Assembly (NCBI GenBank): GCA_963789885.1 | Contig: CAWBNB010000023.1 | Location: forward strand, 1-34,177 | Source: DATEDA01 sp963789885 | GTDB lineage: Bacteria; Pseudomonadota; Gammaproteobacteria; Burkholderiales; SG8-39 | Length of the DNA: 34,177 bases | Direction of reading: 5' to 3' | Part shown: positions 22,145 through 30,407 of the stretch, piece by piece | Layout of the letters: each line of letters begins with the position of its first letter | Numbering within the stretch: the stretch's first letter is position 1 | The notes under the pieces: model-generated | What the model saw: the letters and a program-made list of their open reading frames with translations, nothing else | Told to the model about the DNA's origin: nothing | Database searches by the model: none | Program-made: the position numbers and the translations under genes

Positions 22145-23710
22145 CTACGAGAGCGACAGCGGCAGGATGAGGCGCGGGGCGAACTGCTTGCCGTCCCACA
22201 CCGGCCGCGTCGCGGACCGGCACACGCCGAGAATCGCCACCTCGGGAGCGTTGATGATCGGCGTGAAGTACGTCCCGCCGATGCCGCCGAGGCTGGAGAT
22301 CGAGAACGTGCCGCCCTGCATGTCGCCGGGCTTCAGCTTGCCGTCGCGCGCGAGCCTGGCGAGGTCGGAGGTCTCCTTCGCGATGTCGAAGATGCCCTTC
22401 TTGTCCGCGTCCTTCACCACCGGCACGACGAGTCCGCCGGGCGTGTCGGCGGCGAAACCGATGTGCCAGTACTTCTTGACGACGATCGACGCGCCGTCCG
22501 GGGCGAGCGAGCTGTTGAAGTCGGGAAACTTCTTCAGCGCCGCGACGCACGCCTTGATCAGGAAGGCGAGCATCGTCACCTTGACGCCGGACTTCTCGTT
22601 CTCCTTGTTGAGCTGCACGCGGAACGCTTCCAGCTCGGTGATGTCGGCGTCCTCGTGGTTGGTGACGTGCGGGATCATCACCCAGTTGCGGTGCAGGGCC
22701 GGGCCGGAGATCTTCTTGATCCGCGGGAGCTGCACGGTCTCGACCGGGCCGAACTTCGCGAAGTCGACTTCCGGCCACGGCACCAGGCCGAGGCCCGCGC
22801 CCGCCGCGGGTGCGGCCGCCGGCGCCGGGCCGCGCGCCATCACGCCCTTCACGAACGCCTGCACGTCGGACGGCAGGATGCGGTTCTTCGGTCCGCTGCC
22901 ACGGACCTTCGAGAGATCGACGCCGAGCTCGCGCGCGAACTTGCGCACCGAGGGGCTCGCGTGCGGCTTAGCAGCGGAGGGTTCGGCCGCAGCTTCCATC
23001 GCGACCGGGGGCGCGCGCGACGGAGCGGGCGCCGGTGCCGGCGCTTCCGCCTTCGGCGCGGGAGCGGACGCCGCCGGCGCGGGCGCAGCGGGCCGCGCTG
23101 CCGCTCCACCCGCCCCCTCGAGCACGAGGATCGGCGAGCCTTGCGCGACCTTGTCGCCGACCTTGAGCAGGATCTCCTTCACCTTCCCCGCCGCCGGCGA
23201 CGGCACTTCCATCGTCGCCTTGTCGCTCTCGAGCGTGACGAGCGACTGCTCGACGGCGACCGTGTCGCCCGGCTTCACCAGGATCTCGATCACGTCGACG
23301 CTCTTGAAATCGCCGATGTCCGGAACGTCGACCTGCTGCGTGCCACTACCTGCCGCAGCGGGTGCCGGGGGCGGTGCGCTTGCGGCGGGCGCCGACGCGG
23401 CCGGCGCTTTCGCTGGTGCGGCCGCGGGCGCGGCCGCTGCGGCAGATGCCGCGACGGTCTTGGTCCCCTCGCTCGCTTCGAGCACGAGGATCGCGCTCCC
23501 CTCGGAGACCTTGTCGCCGATCTTGACCCGCACTTCCTTGACTACGCCCGCCGACGGCGACGGGATCTCCATCGTGGCCTTGTCGGACTCGAGCGTGACC
23601 AGCGACTGCTCCACCGACACCGTGTCGCCCGGCTTCACCAGGATCTCGATGACGTCGACGCTCTTGAAATCCCCGATGTCGGGGACGAACACTTCCTGCC
23701 TGGCGCCCAT
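22145..23710 (-). CDS. aceF: Dihydrolipoamide acetyltransferase (PDH E2), truncated by in-frame TAG
   Basis: The E2 core of pyruvate dehydrogenase, which carries acetyl groups on lipoyl-lysines and passes them to CoA. There are two lipoyl domains (about 5-78 and 125-200, each with SDKATME), both followed by Ala/Pro linkers, a subunit-binding domain (about 245-288, SVRKFARELGVDLSKVRGSG) and the catalytic domain (about 310 onward, NWVMIPHVTNHEDADITELE). In place of the Tyr of the LSLSYDHR motif at codon 522 there is TAG, a single change from TAC. The resulting 521-residue product lacks the active-site His. The ATG at 23710 has no Shine-Dalgarno of its own; a hairpin lies in front of it. E2 is normally essential for aerobic growth on sugars, so a sequence error is the simplest reading. 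Confidence 0.9.
   Translation of the reverse strand: MGARQEVFVPDIGDFKSVDVIEILVKPGDTVSVEQSLVTLESDKATMEIPSPSAGVVKEVRVKIGDKVSEGSAILVLEASEGTKTVAASAAAAAPAAAPAKAPAASAPAASAPPPAPAAAGSGTQQVDVPDIGDFKSVDVIEILVKPGDTVAVEQSLVTLESDKATMEVPSPAAGKVKEILLKVGDKVAQGSPILVLEGAGGAAARPAAPAPAASAPAPKAEAPAPAPAPSRAPPVAMEAAAEPSAAKPHASPSVRKFARELGVDLSKVRGSGPKNRILPSDVQAFVKGVMARGPAPAAAPAAGAGLGLVPWPEVDFAKFGPVETVQLPRIKKISGPALHRNWVMIPHVTNHEDADITELEAFRVQLNKENEKSGVKVTMLAFLIKACVAALKKFPDFNSSLAPDGASIVVKKYWHIGFAADTPGGLVVPVVKDADKKGIFDIAKETSDLARLARDGKLKPGDMQGGTFSISSLGGIGGTYFTPIINAPEVAILGVCRSATRPVWDGKQFAPRLILPLSLS
23262..23320 (-). repeat. Lipoyl-domain repeat copy 2 (second domain of aceF)
   Basis: Same 59-base unit, exactly 360 bases (120 codons) from copy 1. 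Only a few synonymous differences are seen. Confidence 0.85.
23622..23680 (-). repeat. Lipoyl-domain repeat copy 1 (first domain of aceF)
   Basis: Same 59-base unit. The similarity goes on, less strictly, over the whole lipoyl domain to about 23480. Confidence 0.85.
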
Positions 23711-23714
23711 GATT

Positions 23715-23739
23715 CGCTCGCGGGGGAGGTGCGCGAGCG
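23715..23739. promoter_or_regulatory. Hairpin in the aceE-aceF spacer just before the aceF start
   Basis: CGCTCGCG (23715-23722) pairs perfectly with CGCGAGCG (23732-23739) around a 9-base loop. In the mRNA the loop reads CACCTCCCC, which is complementary to a Shine-Dalgarno, and it ends 4 bases before the aceF ATG. It may control translation of aceF. Confidence 0.45.
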
Positions 23740-23766
23740 GTCCCGCGCCGTTCCCCCTTCCCCCTC

Positions 23767-26457
23767 TTAGACGGTTACCGGATTCGGCTTGTTGGGATCG
23801 ATGCCGTACTTCTTGATCGCGTCCGCCACCACCGCCGGCTTCACCGCGCCGTCGTCGGCGAGCGCCTTCAGCGCGGCTACCGCCACCCAGTAGCGGTTGA
23901 CCTCGAAGAAGTGGCGCAGCTTCTCGCGCGTGTCGGACCGCCCGAAGCCGTCGGTGCCGAGCACGCGGTAGCTCCTGCCCTTCGGCACGAACGGCCGGAT
24001 CTGGTCGGCGAACGCTTTCATGTAGTCGGTGGAGGCGATCACCGGACCATCGCGTCCTTCGAGGCGACTCTCGACGTACGATTTCCGCGGTTTCTCGGCG
24101 GGATGCAGCATGTTCCACCGGTCGGCGTCGAGGCCGTCGCGGCGCAGCTCGGTGAAGCTCGGGCAGCTCCAGATGTCGGCGGTGACGCCCCAGTCCTTCT
24201 CGAGCAGCTCGGCGCCGGCGATCACCTCGCGCAGGATCGTGCCCGAGCCCAGGAGCTGCACGCGCTGCTTGGACTTGCCGCCCTCCTTCAGGAGGTACAT
24301 CCCCTTCAGGATGCTCGCCTGCACGTCCTTGTCCGCCGCGTCGGCCATCGCCGGGTGGACGTAGTTCTCGTTCATCACCGTGATGTAGTAGAAGACGTCC
24401 TGCTGGTTCGTCACCATCCGCCGCAGGCCGTCGTGGATGATCACGCCGACCTCGTAGGCGAACGTCGGATCGTAGGAGACGCAGTTCGGGATCACCGCCG
24501 ACATGATGTGGCTGTGGCCGTCCTCGTGCTGCAGCCCCTCGCCGTTCAGCGTCGTGCGGCCCGCGGTGCCGCCGAGGAGGAAGCCGCGCGCGCGCTGGTC
24601 GCCCGCGGCCCAGGCGAGATCGCCGACGCGCTGCAGGCCGAACATCGAGTAGAAGATGTAGAACGGCACGGTGATGACGTTCGACACGCTGTAGCTCGTC
24701 GCCGCGGCGATCCAGGAGCTGAAGGCGCCGGCTTCGTTGATGCCCTCCTCGAGGATCTGCCCGGCCTTGTCCTCCCGGTAGTACATCACCTGGTCCTTGT
24801 CCTGCGGCGTGTACTTCTGGCCCTCGGACGAGTAGATGCCGAGCTGCCGGAACATGCCCTCCATGCCGAAGGTGCGCGCCTCGTCGGGCACGATCGGCAC
24901 CACGTACTTGCCGAGGTTCTTGTCGCGCACGAGCGCCGTCAGCACGCGCACGAACGCCATCGTCGTCGAGATCTCGCGCTCCTGGCCCTTCAGCACCTGC
25001 TCGAACGCCTCGAGCGGCGGCACCTGCGGCACGACGTCGACCTTGCGGCGGCGCTGCGGCAGGTAGCCGCCGAGCGCCTTGCGCCGCTCGTGCAGGTACT
25101 TCATCTCCGGCGAGTCGGCCGCCGGGACGTAGAACGGCAGCGACTCGATCTTGTCGTCGGGGACCGGGATGTTGAAGCGGTTGCGGAATTCGCGGATGGA
25201 ATCCATGTCCATCTTCTTCTGCTGGTGCGCGGTCATGCGTCCTTCCGCGATCCGGCCCATGCCGTAGCCCTTGATGGTCTTGGCGAGGATCACCGTCGGC
25301 TGATCCTTGTGATTGACCGCGCGGTGGTAGGCGGCGTAGATCTTGTGCGGGTCGTGGCCGCCGCGGTTCAGGCGCCAGATGTCCTCGTCGGTCATCCGCG
25401 ACACCATCTCGAGCAGCTTCGGGTGCTTGCCGAAGAAGTGCTTGCGCACGAACGCGCCGTCGTTCGCCTTGAAGTTCTGGTACTCGCCGTCGACCGTCTC
25501 CTCCATCACCTGCAGGAGGATGTTCTCCTTGTCGCGCGCGAGGAGCGGATCCCAGTACGAGCCCCACACGAGCTTGATCACGTTCCAGCCCGCGCCGCGG
25601 AACTCGCCCTCGAGCTCCTGGATGATCTTGCCGTTGCCGTGCACCGGGCCGTCGAGCCGCTGCAGGTTGCAGTTGATGACGAAGATCAGGTTGTCGAGCT
25701 TCTCGCGCGAGGCCATGCTGATCGCGCCGAGCGACTCCGGCTCGCCGGTCTCGCCGTCGCCGAGGAACGCCCAGACCTTGCGGTTCTCGGTGTTGGCGAG
25801 CCCGCGCGCATGAAGGTACTTGAGGTAGCGCGCCTGGTAGATCGCCTGGATCGGCCCGAGCCCCATCGACACCGTCGGGAACTGCCAGTAGTCGGGCATC
25901 AGCCACGGGTGCGGATACGACGAGATGCCCTTGCCGTCGACCTCGCGCCGGAAGTTGAGCAGCTGCTCCTCGCTGAGGCGTCCCTCGAGGAACGTGCGCG
26001 CATAGACGCCGGGCGCGGAGTGGCCCTGGAAGAAGATGAGGTCGCCGCCGTGCTCGGCGCTCGGCGCGTGCCAGAAGTGGTGCTGCCCGATGCCGATCAG
26101 CGTGCCGAGCGAGGCGAAGCTCGCGATGTGGCCGCCGAGGTCGCCTTCGGCCTTGTTCGCCTTCGCGACCATCACCATCGCGTTCCAGCGGCAGTAGGAG
26201 CGGATGCGCTCTTCGAGCGCGGCGTCGCCGGGCGAGCGCGCCTCCATCTGCGGCGGGATGGTGTTGATGTACGCGGTGTTCGGGTTGTACGGGATGTGCG
26301 CGCCCGAGCGTCGCGCCTTGTCGATCAGCTTCTCGAGCAGGAAGTGGGCGCGCTCCGGCCCCTCGCGCTCGAGCACGGTCTCGAGCGCCTCCAGCCACTC
26401 CTGGGTCTCGAGGGTGTCGGGGTCGTTCGCGGCGTTGAAATCGGGAACGGCGGCCAT
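23767..26457 (-). CDS. aceE: Pyruvate dehydrogenase E1 component, homodimeric type
   Basis: An 896-residue ThDP-dependent E1 that decarboxylates pyruvate and reductively acetylates E2. It has the normal length of the homodimeric proteobacterial AceE. Early motifs are GDLGGHIASFAS, FFQGHSAPGVYAR and the ThDP/Mg site AFLGDGETGEPESLGAI ending in NCNLQRLDGPV. The middle has KTIKGYGMGRIAEGRMTAHQ and the C-terminal half YSMFGLQRVGDLAWAAGDQR and GTAGRTTLNGEGLQHEDGHS. The start is the ATG at 26457, with a very good AAAGGAGG in front. It is the first gene of the operon, 56 bases before aceF, and divergent from folD across a 266-base regulatory region. Confidence 0.97.
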   Translation of the reverse strand: MAAVPDFNAANDPDTLETQEWLEALETVLEREGPERAHFLLEKLIDKARRSGAHIPYNPNTAYINTIPPQMEARSPGDAALEERIRSYCRWNAMVMVAKANKAEGDLGGHIASFASLGTLIGIGQHHFWHAPSAEHGGDLIFFQGHSAPGVYARTFLEGRLSEEQLLNFRREVDGKGISSYPHPWLMPDYWQFPTVSMGLGPIQAIYQARYLKYLHARGLANTENRKVWAFLGDGETGEPESLGAISMASREKLDNLIFVINCNLQRLDGPVHGNGKIIQELEGEFRGAGWNVIKLVWGSYWDPLLARDKENILLQVMEETVDGEYQNFKANDGAFVRKHFFGKHPKLLEMVSRMTDEDIWRLNRGGHDPHKIYAAYHRAVNHKDQPTVILAKTIKGYGMGRIAEGRMTAHQQKKMDMDSIREFRNRFNIPVPDDKIESLPFYVPAADSPEMKYLHERRKALGGYLPQRRRKVDVVPQVPPLEAFEQVLKGQEREISTTMAFVRVLTALVRDKNLGKYVVPIVPDEARTFGMEGMFRQLGIYSSEGQKYTPQDKDQVMYYREDKAGQILEEGINEAGAFSSWIAAATSYSVSNVITVPFYIFYSMFGLQRVGDLAWAAGDQRARGFLLGGTAGRTTLNGEGLQHEDGHSHIMSAVIPNCVSYDPTFAYEVGVIIHDGLRRMVTNQQDVFYYITVMNENYVHPAMADAADKDVQASILKGMYLLKEGGKSKQRVQLLGSGTILREVIAGAELLEKDWGVTADIWSCPSFTELRRDGLDADRWNMLHPAEKPRKSYVESRLEGRDGPVIASTDYMKAFADQIRPFVPKGRSYRVLGTDGFGRSDTREKLRHFFEVNRYWVAVAALKALADDGAVKPAVVADAIKKYGIDPNKPNPVTV

Positions 26458-26723
26458 GGCCGGAACCTCCTTTAGGGCTTGACGCGGGACTGCGCGCGAC
26501 GCGTGTGCAGGGTGTTCTTCTGTTTGGACGGAAAGCTTAATCCGCCTGCGTGGGGCAGGCAATTTCGCGGATCCCGCCGTCCGTTCCTCTATTGCGTATC
26601 ACGGAATGTGATCCCGAATCGTACAATAATGAAGGCTGCTAGGCTCAACCGGCGGGAGGCCGAGCAGCCCCTGCTAAACTGGCCGGCCCCCTTCCGTACC
26701 CCCGCTGCCACAGCGTTTCCCCC
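26458..26723. promoter_or_regulatory. aceE-folD divergent intergenic region with two inverted repeats
   Basis: This 266-base gap must hold both promoters. It contains the inverted repeat GCCTGC-N5-GCAGGC at 26544-26560 and the inverted repeat ATCAC-N5-GTGAT at 26598-26612. For folD, TAAACT (26675-26680) lies 43 bases before the start, with another AT-rich hexamer TACAAT at 26622-26627. No clear -35/-10 pair was found for aceE. The repeats have the form of repressor or activator sites. Confidence 0.55.
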
Positions 26724-27590
26724 GTGGAACCCCGGGTCATCAATACACGCGTGATCGATGGCACCGCACTGGCGGCCCGCCTTCGCGGGGAGCTGGCGGC
26801 GAGAGTCGCGCGGCTCGTCGCGTCCGGTATTCGCCCAGGACTCGCGGCGGTCGAGGTCGGCGACCACCCCGGCTCCCGGATCTACGTGCGGAACAAGATC
26901 AAGGCCTGCGCGGAGGCAGGCCTTCACTCGGAGCACGTGGCACTGCCGGCGTCGATCACCGAGGGCGCGCTCCTGGAGCGCATCGCCGAACTCAACGCCT
27001 CACCGGCGATCCACGGCATCCTCGTGCAGCTCCCGCTTCCAGGCCACATCGCGGCGGCGCGCATTCTCGAAGCGGTCGCCCCCGCCAAGGACGTGGACTG
27101 CTTCCACCCGGAGAACGTCGGGCGGCTGGTCGCCGGAAACCCGCGTTTCGTGCCGTGCACGCCGGCGGGCGTCCTGACGATGCTCGAAACGGAGGGGCTG
27201 AATCCCTGGGCCAAACACGCGGTGGTGGTAGGGGCAAGCAACGTCGTCGGCAAGCCGCTCGCCCTGCTCCTCTTGCAGAGGGGCGCCACCGTCACCATCT
27301 GCAACTCCAAGACGCCCGATCTCGCGACCCATACCGCGCACGCCGAGATCCTCGTGACCGCCGTCGGCCGACCGAAACTGGTGAACGGGACGATGGTCAA
27401 ACCGGGCGCGGCCGTGATCGACGTCGGCATCAGCCGGCTTCCCGACGGCAAGCTCGCCGGCGATTGCGACTTCCAGAGCCTGCTCGGCGTGGCGTCGGTC
27501 GTCACCCCCGTTCCGGGCGGGGTCGGCCCGATGACGATCACGATGCTGCTCGCCAACACCGTCCACGCCGCCGAGGTCCACGCTCAATGA
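26724..27590 (+). CDS. folD: Methylene-tetrahydrofolate dehydrogenase / methenyl-THF cyclohydrolase
   Basis: A bifunctional one-carbon enzyme of 288 residues that interconverts 5,10-methylene-THF and 10-formyl-THF using NADP. It shows YVRNKIKACAEAGLHSEHV (catalytic Lys), GILVQLPLPGHI, FVPCTPAGVLTML, the Rossmann segment VVVGASNVVGKPLALLLLQR and the end signature PVPGGVGPMTITMLL. The start is uncertain: GTG 26724 gives the usual length but has no Shine-Dalgarno, and GTG 26751 (VIDGTALAARL) also fits homologues. The stop overlaps the next start as ATGA. Confidence 0.95.
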   Translation: MEPRVINTRVIDGTALAARLRGELAARVARLVASGIRPGLAAVEVGDHPGSRIYVRNKIKACAEAGLHSEHVALPASITEGALLERIAELNASPAIHGILVQLPLPGHIAAARILEAVAPAKDVDCFHPENVGRLVAGNPRFVPCTPAGVLTMLETEGLNPWAKHAVVVGASNVVGKPLALLLLQRGATVTICNSKTPDLATHTAHAEILVTAVGRPKLVNGTMVKPGAAVIDVGISRLPDGKLAGDCDFQSLLGVASVVTPVPGGVGPMTITMLLANTVHAAEVHAQ

Positions 27591-28144
27591 CGACCGCGCT
27601 CCTGCTCGTAGACGTGCAGAACGATTACTTCGCCGGCGGCGCGATGCCGCTCGACGGGATGGACCGCGCCGCGGCCCGCGCCGCGCGGCTGCTCGCCGCG
27701 TTCCGGGAGCGTGGATTGCCGATCGTCCACGTGCGCCACCTCTCGGTCCGGCCGGGCGCGACATTCTTCGTGCCCGGCACACCGGGTGCCGACATCCACG
27801 CGTCGGTCGCGCCGCGGGCGGGCGAACCGGTGGTGGAGAAGAACTTCCCGAACGCATTCCGCGCGACCGATCTGGAGCCGCGCCTGCGCGCCGCGGGCGC
27901 GGACCACCTCGTCATCGCGGGCGCGATGAGCCACATGTGCATCGACGCGACCGCGCGCGCCGCCTTCGACCAGGGCTTCAAGTGCACCGTGGCCGAGGAC
28001 GCCTGCGCCACGCGCGCCCTCGAGTTCGCCGGACGGACGCTGCCCGCCCGCGACGTGCACGCCGCGTTCATGGCCGCGCTCGCGGTGCCGTACGCAAAGA
28101 TCGCCCAGGCCGACGCGTGCGTCGACGCGCTCGCCGGAGCATGA
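27587..28144 (+). CDS. Cysteine hydrolase (isochorismatase-like family)
   Basis: A 185-residue single-domain hydrolase. The catalytic triad is in place: Asp in LLLVDVQNDYF, Lys in VVEKNFPNAF and Cys in MSHMCIDATARAAFDQGF. Members include nicotinamidases, isochorismatases and N-carbamoyl hydrolases; the substrate is not evident. It overlaps folD by four bases (ATGA), so translation is coupled. Its stop also overlaps an ATG at 28141, but the next gene more probably starts at 28168. Confidence 0.9.
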   Translation: MTTALLLVDVQNDYFAGGAMPLDGMDRAAARAARLLAAFRERGLPIVHVRHLSVRPGATFFVPGTPGADIHASVAPRAGEPVVEKNFPNAFRATDLEPRLRAAGADHLVIAGAMSHMCIDATARAAFDQGFKCTVAEDACATRALEFAGRTLPARDVHAAFMAALAVPYAKIAQADACVDALAGA

Positions 28145-28167
28145 ACGCAGGACCCAGGGAGATTCCG

Positions 28168-30306
28168 ATGCAGATGGACGCGAATCCGCTTCTCGATTTC
28201 TCGGGCCTGCCGCGGTTCGCCGCGGTCCGGCCCGAGCACATCGCGCCCGCGATCGACCAGCTGCTCGCCGACAACCGCGCGCTGATCGACCGGCTCACGC
28301 TGACCGAGACGCCGGCGACCTGGGCCGGGTTCGCGCAGCCGCTCGAGGACGCGAACGAGCGGCTCGGGCGCGCCTGGGGCGTCGTCGGCCACCTGCACGC
28401 GGTGCTCGACTCGCCGGAGCTGCGCGAGGCGTACAAGGAGAACCAGCCGAAGGTCGTGCAGTACTGGACCGCGCTCGGGCAGAACCTCGCCCTCTTCGAG
28501 AAGTACAAGGCGTTGCGCGCCGGGCCCGAGTTCGAACGGCTGACGCGCGCGCAGAAGAAGATCGTCGAGAACGAGATCCGCGACTTCCGGCTGTCCGGAG
28601 CGGAGCTTCCGCCCGAGAAGAAGCAGCGCTACGCCGAAATCCAGGAAGAGTCGGCGAAGCTCGCGACCAAGTTCGCCGAGAACGCGCTCGATTCGACCAA
28701 CGCCTTCGCGGTGCACATCGAGGAGCGTGCGGCGCTTGCAGGGATCCCGGACGACGTGCTCGAGGCCGCGCGCGCCGCGGCGGAGAAGGACGGCCGGTCC
28801 GGATGGAAGTTCGTCCTGCACATCCCGTCCTACCTGCCGGTCATGCAGTACGCGGAGAACCGGAGCCTGCGCGAGATCATGTACCGCGGCTCGGTCACGC
28901 GCGCGTCCGAGGCGTTCGCGGCGGCGTTCCATGCGAAGGCCGAGTTCGAGCAGCGGACCAACGGCAAGGCCCCCGCCGACGCGCCCGCGTCCGGAGCGAT
29001 CGCCGGTTGGGACAACACGCCGCTGATCGCGCGCATCCTCGCCCTGCGGCGGGAGGCGGCGCAGCTGCTCGGCTACGCGACATTTGCCGAAGTGTCGCTG
29101 GTGCCGAAGATGGCCGAGCACCCGCAGCAGGTGCTCGACTTCCTCGAGGACCTGGCGGCGCGGGCCCGGCCCTACGGCGAGCGCGACTGGGCGGAGCTCG
29201 GCGAATTCGCCGCCGCCGAGCTCGGGCTCGACCGGGTCGAGGCGTGGGACATCGCGTTCGCCTCCGAGCGGCTGCGCCAGGCGCGCTATGCGTTCTCCGA
29301 CCAGGAAGTGAAGCAGTACTTCCCGGAGCCCAAGGTCCTCGCCGGCATGTTCCGGCTGGTGGAGACGCTGTACGGCATCCGCATCGAGGAGGATCAGGCG
29401 GAGACGTGGGATCCGAGCGTGCGCTTCTTCCGCATCACCGACGGTGCCGGCGAGCTCGTCGGCCAGTTCTACCTCGACCCCTACGCGCGCGCGACGAAGC
29501 GCGGCGGCGCGTGGATGGACGAGGCGATGACCCGGCGCCTGACCCAGCACGGGCTGCAGCGGCCGGTCGCCTACCTCATCTGCAACTTCTCGGCCCCGGT
29601 GGGCGAGAAGCCGGCGCTCCTCACCCACGACGACGTGCTCACCCTCTTCCACGAGTTCGGGCACGGGCTGCACCACCTGCTCACCAAGGTCGAGTCGCTC
29701 GGCGTGTCGGGGATCCGCGGCGTCGAATGGGACGCGGTCGAGCTGCCGAGCCAGTTCATGGAGAACTTCTGCTGGGAGTGGGACGTGGTGCGCCACATGT
29801 CGGCGCACGTCGACACCGGCGCCTCGTTGCCGCGCGCGCTCTTCGACAAGATGCTCGCGGCGAAGAACTTCCAGTCGGGCCTGCAGACGCTGCGGCAGCT
29901 CGAGTACGCGCTCTTCGACATGCATCTGCATTCGGATTTCGACCCGGCGGGCGGAACGAGTCCGCTCGCGCTGCTCGACGAGGTGCGCCGCAAGGTGGCG
30001 GTCTCGATCCCGCCGGCCTACAACCGCTTCCCCAACACGTTCTCGCACATCTTCGCCGGGGGCTACAGCGCGGGCTACTACAGCTACAAATGGGCCGAGG
30101 TGCTCTCGGCCGACGCGTACAGCCTGTTCGAGGAGAAGGGCGTGCTCGACTCGGCGACCGGCGCGCGGTTCCGCGACGAGATCCTCGCCGTCGGCGGCAG
30201 CCGGCCGGCGATCGAGTCGTTCCGCGCGTTCCGCGGCCGCGAGCCGACGGTCGAGGCGCTCCTGCGGCACAACGGGATGACGGACGCGCCCGCAGCCCCC
30301 GCATAG
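28168..30306 (+). CDS. prlC: Oligopeptidase A, M3 family metallopeptidase
   Basis: A 712-residue cytoplasmic zinc peptidase that degrades short peptides, including cleaved signal peptides. The zinc-binding motif is LFHEFGHGLHHLL (HExxH), with the distant Glu ligand in GVEWDAVELPSQFMENF. Other family marks are AYLICNFSAPVGEKPALLTH and FAGGYSAGYYSYKWAEVL. The length is that of PrlC. ATG 28168 was chosen because AGGGAG stands 8 bases upstream; ATG 28141, overlapping the stop of the previous gene, would add nine residues. It ends a three-gene operon with folD and the cysteine hydrolase. Confidence 0.95.
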   Translation: MQMDANPLLDFSGLPRFAAVRPEHIAPAIDQLLADNRALIDRLTLTETPATWAGFAQPLEDANERLGRAWGVVGHLHAVLDSPELREAYKENQPKVVQYWTALGQNLALFEKYKALRAGPEFERLTRAQKKIVENEIRDFRLSGAELPPEKKQRYAEIQEESAKLATKFAENALDSTNAFAVHIEERAALAGIPDDVLEAARAAAEKDGRSGWKFVLHIPSYLPVMQYAENRSLREIMYRGSVTRASEAFAAAFHAKAEFEQRTNGKAPADAPASGAIAGWDNTPLIARILALRREAAQLLGYATFAEVSLVPKMAEHPQQVLDFLEDLAARARPYGERDWAELGEFAAAELGLDRVEAWDIAFASERLRQARYAFSDQEVKQYFPEPKVLAGMFRLVETLYGIRIEEDQAETWDPSVRFFRITDGAGELVGQFYLDPYARATKRGGAWMDEAMTRRLTQHGLQRPVAYLICNFSAPVGEKPALLTHDDVLTLFHEFGHGLHHLLTKVESLGVSGIRGVEWDAVELPSQFMENFCWEWDVVRHMSAHVDTGASLPRALFDKMLAAKNFQSGLQTLRQLEYALFDMHLHSDFDPAGGTSPLALLDEVRRKVAVSIPPAYNRFPNTFSHIFAGGYSAGYYSYKWAEVLSADAYSLFEEKGVLDSATGARFRDEILAVGGSRPAIESFRAFRGREPTVEALLRHNGMTDAPAAPA

Positions 30307-30362
30307 GCGTGCACTTTGACGCATCGCGCGCCGCGGCGGGAAGCCCTCGCGGAGGCCGGTGC

Positions 30363-30368
30363 TATCAT
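30363..30368 (+). promoter_or_regulatory. -10-like hexamer TATCAT
   Basis: TATCAT followed by GACC, 39 bases before the ATG at 30408. No clear -35 is visible. Confidence 0.4.
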
Positions 30369-30407
30369 GACCGCGTCATGTCCGCTGCAGGAACGAGGGG
30401 GTTCGTC

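Noticed and set aside
22145..22147. Recoding of the aceF TAG as pyrrolysine or another amino acid
   Set aside because: Other genes here (for example the HpaI, uxaA, DUF1631 and phoU genes) end in TAG, so TAG is a normal stop in this genome, and the expected residue is an ordinary Tyr.
22145..26398. A 1417-codon minus-strand frame that includes aceF
   Set aside because: Only the part from 23710 down is aceF. The upstream part is an out-of-frame reading of aceE without family features; stop codons are rare in this GC-rich DNA.
23911..26475. An 854-codon plus-strand frame opposite aceE
   Set aside because: Antisense shadow with no recognisable domain; aceE on the minus strand is certain.
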